Part shown: positions 41,813 through 48,160 of the stretch, in pieces
How positions within the stretch are numbered: position 1 is the first letter of the stretch
Layout: each line of letters opens with the position of its first letter
Source: Elusimicrobiaceae bacterium
Lineage (GTDB): Bacteria > Elusimicrobiota > Elusimicrobia > Elusimicrobiales > Elusimicrobiaceae
Length of the DNA stretch: 48,160 bases
Reading direction: 5' to 3'
Assembly: GCA_016282685.1 (NCBI GenBank)
Contig: JAEELM010000033.1
Span: forward strand, 1 to 48,160
Made by a program: the position numbers and the translations under genes
Notes under the pieces: model-generated
What the model was told of the DNA's origin: nothing
The model's database searches: none
What the model saw: the letters and a program-made list of their open reading frames with translations, nothing else

Positions 41813-41828
41813 TATAATATGGTAAAAT
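41813..41828 (+). promoter_or_regulatory. Candidate -10 boxes of leuS
   Basis: TATAAT (41813-41818) and TAAAAT (41823-41828) lie 19 and 9 nt before the ATG at 41838. The nearer one would give an almost leaderless transcript; the farther one a leader of about 12 nt. Confidence 0.45.
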
Positions 41829-41837
41829 GTAGGGTAT

Positions 41838-44345
41838 ATGAAAACTTTTCCGCAAATAGATAAAGAACAACAATCCCGCTGGGAAAAAGAACACCTCTTT
41901 GCCAGCCCCAAAATGCCGAGTGCTAAAAAATTTTATTGTCTGGACATGTTCCCGTATCCGTCAGGAGCCGGGCTGCATGTAGGGCATCCGGAAGGATATA
42001 CCGCTTCGGATATTTTAACACGCTATAAACGTATGAACGGATATGATGTGCTGCACCCTATGGGTTGGGATGCCTTCGGGTTGCCTGCGGAAAACTATGC
42101 CATCGCCACCGGAGTACATCCTAAAATTACCACACAAAAAAATATTGATAATTTTAGACACCAAATCAAATCAATCGGTTTGTGCTACGATTGGGACCGT
42201 GAAATCGACACTACCGACCCTAACTACTACAAATGGACACAATGGATCTTCTTGCAATTGTTCAAAAAGGGCCTGGCTTATGAGTCCACCGTGCCGATAA
42301 ATTGGTGCCCTTCTTGTAAAACAGGGCTTGCCAACGAAGAAGTTTTCAACGGGAAATGTGAACGTTGCGGCCACGAAATTGAACGCAAAGCCTTGCGCCA
42401 ATGGATTTTGAAAATTACCAACTATGCCGAACAACTCTTGGAAGGACTGGAAGAGTTGGATTGGCCCGAAAGCACGTTGACCATGCAGAAAAACTGGATT
42501 GGCAAGTCCAACGGGGCCAATGTGTTGTTCAAAGTAGAAGGGCACGAGGAAACGTTAACTGTTTTTACCACCCGTCCCGATACGCTTTTCGGTGCTACGT
42601 ATATGGTCGTTTCGCCGGAACATCCTATTTTAAATAAAATCGTCACGCCCGAACAAAAACAGGCCGTGGCCGATTATCAAAAAGAAGCCGCCAAAAAAAG
42701 CGACTTGGAACGCGGCGAAATTAACAAAGAAAAAACCGGGGTATTTACCGGAGCGTATGCTATTAATCCCGTCAATAATACAAAAATTCCGATATGGACC
42801 AGCGACTATGTGTTGATGGGGTACGGCACAGGGGCCATTATGGCCGTTCCCGCACATGACGAACGCGACTATGCGTTTGCCAAAAAATTCAACTTGCCTA
42901 TCATTGAAGTAATCAAAAGCGAACAAGGCGTGGCACAAGAAGCTTTTACCGGCGACGGTGAATTGGTTAATTCCGGTTTCTTAAACGGAATGCGTGTAAA
43001 AGAAAGCAAAGCAGCTATGATTGCTTGGTTGGAGCAACACCACGTCGGCAATGCCAAAACTACCTATAAATTGCGTGACTGGGTATTTGCCCGTCAGCGT
43101 TATTGGGGGGAACCCATCCCGGTTGTGCATTGTGAAAAATGCGGGGTAGTTCCCTTGCCGGAAAGCGAATTGCCGTTGCGTTTGCCGGAAGTGGAAAAAT
43201 TTGAACCCTCCGGAACGGGCGAAAGTCCGTTGGCTACAGTGGAAAATTGGGTCAATACTACTTGTCCGCATTGTGGCGGCCCGGCCAAACGGGAAACTAA
43301 CACCATGCCTCAATGGGCCGGTTCCTGTTGGTACTATTTGCGCTATATGGACCCGCACAATACTACCGCTTTGGTAGATAAAGAAATTGAAAAAGCCTAT
43401 GGACCGGTAGATTGTTATATCGGCGGTGCGGAACATGCGGTGTTACACTTGCTTTATGCACGTTTTTGGCATCGGGTTTTGTTTGATTTGGGGATTGTTT
43501 CTCACAAAGAACCCTTCAAAAAATTACGCCACCAGGGTATGATTTTAGCTTTCTCGTATCGGGATAAAATGGGAAACTATCACGGATATGACGAAATTGA
43601 TTTTAAAGACGGTAAAGCTTATTTAAAATCTACCGGAGAAGAATTAACTTCTATGGTGGAAAAGATGAGCAAATCGAAAAAGAATGTTATCAACCCCGAC
43701 GATATTTTGAATGAATATGGAGCAGATGCCTTCCGTATGTATGAGATGTTTATGGGGCCGTTTGACGCTCAAAAACCGTGGGATATGAAAGGCATTGAAG
43801 GTATTAACCGCTTTTTGAAACGGGTGTACGGTTGGAGTGAAACGGTGGCATTTACCGATCAGGATACTCCCCGGAAATCGGCCATTTTACTCAATCAAAC
43901 GATTGCCAAAGTAGGAGATGATATTGAGAATTTCCGTTTCAATACGGCCATCTCCGCATTGATGGTGTTGTTTAACGAATTGAGCAAATTGCCTTCCGTT
44001 AACCAAGCGGCGTTTAAGATTTTCTTGCAGTTGTTACACCCTTTTGCGCCGCATTTGACCGAAGAAATTTGGCAAGCCAAAGGCTACGAAGGTTTTGTGG
44101 TGCAAACTGCATGGCCGCAAGCCGATAAAAACCTGTTGCAAGATGACACGTTGGATATCGGTGTGCAAATCAACGGCAAAGTACGTGACCGCATAAGCGT
44201 TTTACGTACAGCTTCAAAGGAAGAATTGGAAAAAGCAGCCCTTGCCAGCGAGAAAGTGCAATCCCATTTGAAGGGAATGGAAATTAAAAAGACAATCGTG
44301 GTGCCGGGCCGTATGGTCAGCCTGGTGGCCGTACCGCAAAAATAG
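41838..44345 (+). CDS. leuS: Leucyl-tRNA synthetase
   Basis: The 835-residue class I synthetase has the HIGH motif HVGH (47-50) in the PYPSGAGLHVGHPEG segment. A CP1 editing domain (about 220-420) contains TTRPDTLFGAT and the GTGAIMAVPAHDERD loop. A zinc-type CEKCG...CPHCG region follows, and KMSKS lies at 609-613. Length is normal for the bacterial form. It is followed by lptE and holA in one unit. It charges the tRNA-Leu found at 7075. Confidence 0.97.
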   Translation: MKTFPQIDKEQQSRWEKEHLFASPKMPSAKKFYCLDMFPYPSGAGLHVGHPEGYTASDILTRYKRMNGYDVLHPMGWDAFGLPAENYAIATGVHPKITTQKNIDNFRHQIKSIGLCYDWDREIDTTDPNYYKWTQWIFLQLFKKGLAYESTVPINWCPSCKTGLANEEVFNGKCERCGHEIERKALRQWILKITNYAEQLLEGLEELDWPESTLTMQKNWIGKSNGANVLFKVEGHEETLTVFTTRPDTLFGATYMVVSPEHPILNKIVTPEQKQAVADYQKEAAKKSDLERGEINKEKTGVFTGAYAINPVNNTKIPIWTSDYVLMGYGTGAIMAVPAHDERDYAFAKKFNLPIIEVIKSEQGVAQEAFTGDGELVNSGFLNGMRVKESKAAMIAWLEQHHVGNAKTTYKLRDWVFARQRYWGEPIPVVHCEKCGVVPLPESELPLRLPEVEKFEPSGTGESPLATVENWVNTTCPHCGGPAKRETNTMPQWAGSCWYYLRYMDPHNTTALVDKEIEKAYGPVDCYIGGAEHAVLHLLYARFWHRVLFDLGIVSHKEPFKKLRHQGMILAFSYRDKMGNYHGYDEIDFKDGKAYLKSTGEELTSMVEKMSKSKKNVINPDDILNEYGADAFRMYEMFMGPFDAQKPWDMKGIEGINRFLKRVYGWSETVAFTDQDTPRKSAILLNQTIAKVGDDIENFRFNTAISALMVLFNELSKLPSVNQAAFKIFLQLLHPFAPHLTEEIWQAKGYEGFVVQTAWPQADKNLLQDDTLDIGVQINGKVRDRISVLRTASKEELEKAALASEKVQSHLKGMEIKKTIVVPGRMVSLVAVPQK

Positions 44346-44354
44346 GAGCAAACT

Positions 44355-44936
44355 ATGAAAAAATTCTGGTGGACCGTATGTGCTTGTGGGGCTTTGGCCG
44401 CTTGTGCTTCAGAAGGGGCTGTCTATACTCCGCAAGCTCAAATTATGCCGCAACATATCAAAAAAGTGGCCGTACGTCCTATTCTAAACCGTACGGAAGT
44501 TTTTGCCTTGGAAGATAAATTTTACAACGAGTTGTATGACGAATTTTTGCGCAACGGTACGTATCAAATAGTATCGGAAAATAACGGTGCGGAAGGGGTG
44601 GTAATTACCACTATTTCCCGTTATCTAAACGTGCCGATACAATACGACAGCCAATTGATTCCCACCGTTTACCGCATGGATATTTGGTTGGATGTAATTT
44701 TAATGGATAAAACAAACGACACCCCCGTCTGGCGCGAACCGGCCTTTTTGGGTACGCAAATTTATGCGGCCGCTACTTTGCCGGGAGGTATGACGGAAGT
44801 GCAGGCCCGGGACGTGGTATTTGAGAAATTGTCCAAAGATATTGTCAAACGCACGGTAGACGGGTTCGGTTCTGTAATGAGTGAAAACAAAAAGAAAGTG
44901 CAGAATAACCCGCAATATACCACCATTACCGATTAA
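44355..44936 (+). CDS. lptE: LptE-like lipoprotein (LPS assembly)
   Basis: The 193-residue protein has a lipoprotein signal with lipobox LAAC (lipidated Cys17). The body begins with IKKVAVRPILNRTEVF and later RDVVFEKLSKDIVKRTV, as in LptE family members. LptE plugs the LptD barrel that places LPS on the cell surface. The context is the best evidence: it lies between leuS and holA, the same order as in E. coli (leuS-lptE-holA). Sequence identity in this family is usually low, so the call rests on lipobox, overall pattern and synteny. Confidence 0.78.
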   Translation: MKKFWWTVCACGALAACASEGAVYTPQAQIMPQHIKKVAVRPILNRTEVFALEDKFYNELYDEFLRNGTYQIVSENNGAEGVVITTISRYLNVPIQYDSQLIPTVYRMDIWLDVILMDKTNDTPVWREPAFLGTQIYAAATLPGGMTEVQARDVVFEKLSKDIVKRTVDGFGSVMSENKKKVQNNPQYTTITD

Positions 44937-44937
44937 T

Positions 44938-45945
44938 ATGCCCAAAATCACGGCAGAAAAATTGCAAGCACAATTAACGAAAGGAACGTTTTCTCCCGTT
45001 TATTTATTAACGGGAGAAGATGTCTATCGTAAAAATTTGATCATTGAACAGATCCGTACAGCCTTGAACCCGGACGACTTTAATTTTTATAAAAGCGAGG
45101 CTGACGCTGCCGACATGGCCGAGGCTTTGGCCCAAGCCAATACCACCCCTGTATTTTCCAATGCGCGTGTGATTATTTTAACGGGTATTGAAAAATTACG
45201 CAAAGAACCTAAAGAAGCGCTCATCCGTTACATAGACAATCCGTTACCTACTACCACGTTGATTTTAACACACAACGATTCTAAAAAAATGAAGACGGAA
45301 AAAATTTTAGCGCAAGTCTGTGCAGATAACGGATGTGTGGTTAATTTCGAAGAATTAAAAGGGGAAGCACTGGGCGCTTGGGTCCGCGAGAAAATGATAC
45401 AGCGCGGGCTGCGGCCGGATTTTGATTGTGTGGATTTGCTTTGCCAAAGTGTAGGCAGTGAACTGACTGCCTTGGAAAACGAAATTGAAAAACTTTATTT
45501 GTATACTTTGGACCGTACCGATAAAACAATTACACAAAAAGACGTGTTGGATTGTATCGGGTTTAGTAAAGAGCAAAACCCTTATGAATTGGCCAATTTG
45601 ATTACGGCTTGCAATAAAACGGGCGCACTTAATTTATTGGACAAATTGGTGGATGACGGCGAGGAGCCGATCGGCATTTTAAGTAAAATGACGTATCCCA
45701 TTTTGAAAATGGCCCGTATTAAACGACTCAGCGATGCAGGCGTCTCTGCTTCCGAAATTTTGCATGCGGCCGGTCTTTTCCCGTGGGAAAGCCGCCTGGT
45801 AAGTGCGGCGCGCAAATTCCCGTCTGCCAAAAATTTTGAACAGGCACTTAACCGTATTATTGAAGCGGACGGTCTTTTCAAATCTTCTTCCGTTTCCGAC
45901 CCCAAAGTCACCCTGAAAGGAATTTTACTGACGTTGTTTAGATAA
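44938..45945 (+). CDS. holA: DNA polymerase III delta subunit
   Basis: The 335-residue protein matches HolA, the clamp-opening subunit of the clamp loader. YLLTGEDVYRKNLIIEQIR is near the start, LTHNDSKKMKTEKI lies in the middle, and the C-terminal part (SASEILHAAGLFPWESRLVSAARKFP) resembles the delta collar. I start at the ATG at 44938, one base after the lptE stop; the longer frame overlaps lptE. A stray delta' partner, holB, is at 31630. Confidence 0.88.
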   Translation: MPKITAEKLQAQLTKGTFSPVYLLTGEDVYRKNLIIEQIRTALNPDDFNFYKSEADAADMAEALAQANTTPVFSNARVIILTGIEKLRKEPKEALIRYIDNPLPTTTLILTHNDSKKMKTEKILAQVCADNGCVVNFEELKGEALGAWVREKMIQRGLRPDFDCVDLLCQSVGSELTALENEIEKLYLYTLDRTDKTITQKDVLDCIGFSKEQNPYELANLITACNKTGALNLLDKLVDDGEEPIGILSKMTYPILKMARIKRLSDAGVSASEILHAAGLFPWESRLVSAARKFPSAKNFEQALNRIIEADGLFKSSSVSDPKVTLKGILLTLFR

Positions 45946-45947
45946 TT

Positions 45948-46598
45948 ATGGAATTGTTAAGTCAATTGTTGGACATTTTTTTTCATTTGGACATTCACCT
46001 CAACGCCTGGGCCGGTGTAATGGGGGGATGGTTGTATTTAATGTTGTTTGTAATTGTTTTTTGTGAAACGGGATTAGTGGTAACTCCTTTTCTGCCGGGG
46101 GATTCGCTCCTTTTTGCCTGCGGTGCTTTGGCCAGTGTGCCGGGGAGTCCTATCTCTCTTTGGTTGCTTATTCCGTTGGTGTTTGCAGCTGCTGTGCTGG
46201 GCGATTTTTGCAATTATGAAATCGGTAAATGGATGGGCCCCAAAGTATTTACACGGGAAAACAGTTGGCTTCTAAATAAAGATCATCTCAATAAGGCGCA
46301 CCGCTTTTATGAAAAGTACGGCGGAAAAACAATTATTTTAGCTCGCTTCATTCCAATCATCCGCACGTTTGCACCGTTTGTGGCCGGGATCGGTAAAATG
46401 ACATATTTGCATTTTGCATCCTACAACATAATAGGAGCCGGATTGTGGGTGTTAGTGTTTACGTTAGGGGGATATTATTTTGCAGATTTGCCGTTTATAC
46501 AACAACATTTTCATTACGTTATTGTAGCGATTATTGTGCTGTCTGTACTGCCTGCGTTGTATGAGGTGTGGGCGAATCGCCGGAAGCCGCAGTCTTAA
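45948..46598 (+). CDS. DedA family membrane protein
   Basis: The 216-residue protein has five or six transmembrane segments. The DedA/SNARE-associated (VTT) motifs are FCETGLVVTPFLPGDSLLFACG near residues 40-65 and ILARFIPIIRTFAPFVAG near 125-145. Family members act as lipid scramblases or flippases for undecaprenyl phosphate or phospholipids, and affect proton motive force and envelope integrity. It begins 2 nt after the holA stop. Its last 68 bases overlap the GH3 gene on the other strand. Confidence 0.9.
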   Translation: MELLSQLLDIFFHLDIHLNAWAGVMGGWLYLMLFVIVFCETGLVVTPFLPGDSLLFACGALASVPGSPISLWLLIPLVFAAAVLGDFCNYEIGKWMGPKVFTRENSWLLNKDHLNKAHRFYEKYGGKTIILARFIPIIRTFAPFVAGIGKMTYLHFASYNIIGAGLWVLVFTLGGYYFADLPFIQQHFHYVIVAIIVLSVLPALYEVWANRRKPQS

Positions 46599-48160
46599 TT
46601 CCGGAAAGTTGTACGGGCAATGTTCCCTTAGGTTGCAACTGGCCCAGAATTACTTGGGCCGCCGCTTGTAATACATATTTATTGATGCCGTAGGTGGCCA
46701 ACACGGTAGAGGCTTGCGGATAATGAACGATATCATACGGGCTCATGGTAGAAAGGAGCACCGTATTTTTATGTTCTTTTAATAACTGCGAAATGACATT
46801 TTTTTGATTGCTGTTGGTTTTGTCGGCCCATTGCAAACTTCCTATCACCACTAAATCTGCCCCTTTTGCACATTGTTCTGCGCGTCGACTATCTGTATTT
46901 TGCGGTGTAAAAGCGGCATTGTATGAACGCACTTTCCACCCTTTTTCTAAAAAAGGTTGGCTAAATCCCAGCAGTTGGTCTGCAAAGCGGGAAGGTGCAA
47001 AAAAGATAGAGCAAACCGTCGGCTTTTTTTTGTTGGTTGGTAAGGATTGAAAGGGAATTAACTGTGCGGAGTTACGTACCAAAGTAACGGCCTGGTTGCT
47101 GATTTTGCTTAATTGTTCCTGGTAGGCTTTCCCTGTCGGGGGAACGGTCTCTTTTTTGTTATCAAACAACCCCAAACGTTGTTTGAAAGAGAAAATCCGC
47201 CGGGCCGATTCTTCCACCCGTGCGGTGAGTTGCTTTTCTTGCACGTCTTGATAAATTTCTGTAAATACTTTCAGCGGTTTGATATAACGGCCTAATAAAA
47301 TCAGGTCTGCCCCGCTGGCCAAAGAACGTACTGCACAGCCGGAGATTGTGCAATAAGAGGTGGCCCCTTTCATATCCAAACTGTCTGTTACAATCAATCC
47401 GTTAAAGCCCATTTTTCCACGTAATAAATCTTGCAAAATCGGTTTGGAAAAAGTAGCAATATTTTCTGGATCTAAAGCAGGATAAAGTACGTGACCCGTC
47501 ATAATTCCTTCTACCTGGCGGCGCACGGCCTCCCGGAAAGGGTGAAGATGAATTTTGTAGAGTTGTTCTTTGTCTGCCCGGACTACCGGTACGGTGTAGT
47601 GGGAATCAACGGACGTATCTCCATGTCCGGGGAAATGTTTGACCATGGGCACAATGCCCGAAGCTTTGAACCCATCTATTAGAGCCAATCCCATTTTGGT
47701 TACATTTTCCGGGTCTGAACCAAATGAACGTACCCCAATAATGGGATTGTTAGGGTTATTATTGACATCTAACACCGGCGAGAAATTGATATGCACGCCT
47801 ACCCGTTTTAATTCTTGCCCTGCCAGATAGGCCAAAGAAGCCACGCCTTGTTCATCTTTTGAAGCGGCCAGCATCATGTTGGTGGGCAAATAATCAAACC
47901 CCAATGTAATGGGCGTATAAACAGTGCCACCTTCGTAGTCAACGGCTACCAATAGTGGAACTTTATGAGGGCTTTTTTGTGCCCAGCTTTGTAATTTGTC
48001 AATCAAGCGTTTGGTTTCTTCCAATGAGTAGTTTCCCCATTGTAACAATACCCCGCCGATTTGGCCCGATTCAATTACCGGGCGGACCATTTCGGCACTG
48101 TCTACATCTACAAATACCACTAAAGTTTGGGCCAGTTTTTCTTCGGGAGTTAATTGCTCA
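46531..48160 (-). CDS. GH3 beta-N-acetylhexosaminidase (NagZ-like), two-domain, 5' end outside the window
   Basis: The open frame runs past the right edge of the window, so the start is missing; the first visible residues read EQLTPEEKLAQTLVVFVDVDS, a GH3 N-terminus. The KHFPGHGDTSVDSH motif is the His/Asp catalytic signature of NagZ, and VTDSLDMKGA holds the nucleophile Asp. The protein (over 540 residues) is longer than E. coli NagZ (341) and has a second C-terminal Rossmann-like domain (about 380-530), as in the exported Gram-positive type. It likely cleaves N-acetylglucosamine from muropeptides. No signal peptide can be judged. The 3' end overlaps dedA by 68 bases. Confidence 0.88.
   Translation of the reverse strand, partial: EQLTPEEKLAQTLVVFVDVDSAEMVRPVIESGQIGGVLLQWGNYSLEETKRLIDKLQSWAQKSPHKVPLLVAVDYEGGTVYTPITLGFDYLPTNMMLAASKDEQGVASLAYLAGQELKRVGVHINFSPVLDVNNNPNNPIIGVRSFGSDPENVTKMGLALIDGFKASGIVPMVKHFPGHGDTSVDSHYTVPVVRADKEQLYKIHLHPFREAVRRQVEGIMTGHVLYPALDPENIATFSKPILQDLLRGKMGFNGLIVTDSLDMKGATSYCTISGCAVRSLASGADLILLGRYIKPLKVFTEIYQDVQEKQLTARVEESARRIFSFKQRLGLFDNKKETVPPTGKAYQEQLSKISNQAVTLVRNSAQLIPFQSLPTNKKKPTVCSIFFAPSRFADQLLGFSQPFLEKGWKVRSYNAAFTPQNTDSRRAEQCAKGADLVVIGSLQWADKTNSNQKNVISQLLKEHKNTVLLSTMSPYDIVHYPQASTVLATYGINKYVLQAAAQVILGQLQPKGTLPVQLSGIKTAASGDSPTPHTTQAVQTAQ

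Noticed and set aside
48118-48120. GTG at 48120 as the start of the GH3 gene
   Set aside because: The frame stays open to the window edge and the upstream residues (LTPEEKLAQTL) match a GH3 N-terminus, so the gene is truncated by the window.
1-48160. CRISPR arrays, insertion sequences, integrated elements
   Set aside because: No spaced direct repeats, transposase or phage structural genes were found on either strand.

Overview
This window looks like a stretch of chromosome from a Gram-negative bacterium, with moderate GC (about 45% by eye) and dense, mostly vertically inherited genes. Outer-membrane biogenesis genes (LptF/LptG, an LptE-like lipoprotein, KdsC, a giant outer-membrane beta-barrel) show the diderm envelope. 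My best guess at the phylum is Elusimicrobiota, from the general gene style: a GFTLIEL-type pilin-like protein, a ptb-buk pair, a short Psd, and unusual housekeeping groupings. This is inference only, because no rRNA is present. No phage, insertion sequence, CRISPR array or plasmid gene was found.

Layout. 0-5 kb: pgeF-murI (minus) diverge from an exported-TPR/cytoplasmic-kinase fusion; then a nucleoside phosphorylase (minus) and corA (plus). 5-10 kb: a minus-strand run (NYN nuclease, tRNA-Leu, psd, pssA, a small membrane-anchored protein) diverges from ssrA (tmRNA), a phosphohexomutase and a lone receiver domain. 10-18 kb: lptF-lptG (minus) diverge from a 1779-residue SprA/Sov-like outer-membrane protein followed by comF. 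18-26 kb: radC (minus), then a long plus-strand series: lpdA-trmJ, buk-ptb, an M23 peptidase, two tandem paralogous P-loop ATPases and a SEC-C protein. 26-30 kb: a pilin-like gene, yajQ plus a TPR protein (minus), and a NupG-like nucleoside transporter. 30-37.6 kb: kdsC-tmk-holB-metG as a tight minus-strand operon diverging from clpC-recA. 37.6-41.7 kb: an exported ankyrin-repeat protein and a GT-C glycosyltransferase-xerC pair (minus). 41.8-48.2 kb: leuS-lptE-holA-dedA (plus), converging on a two-domain GH3/NagZ-like enzyme cut by the window edge.

Themes. Several genes make or remodel the envelope: murI, pgeF, the M23 peptidase and GH3 enzyme (peptidoglycan); kdsC and lptE/F/G (LPS); psd/pssA (phospholipid); the SprA-like barrel. 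Others serve translation and its rescue (leuS, metG, ssrA, trmJ, tRNA-Leu), replication and repair (holA, holB, tmk, recA, radC, xerC), and acyl-phosphate energy metabolism (lpdA, buk, ptb).

Most notable: (1) the SprA-like barrel, a family best known as the type IX secretion translocon of Bacteroidota; (2) many first genes of operons with a -10-like hexamer only 6-9 nt before the ATG, suggesting widespread leaderless mRNAs; (3) a kinase with inverted topology and a non-RD HCD catalytic loop; (4) a leader ORF and GNRA hairpin overlapping the start of the nucleoside transporter gene; (5) a tmRNA whose likely tag ends in Ala-Asn-Ala; and (6) a butyrate kinase with Asp replacing a conserved active-site Lys.
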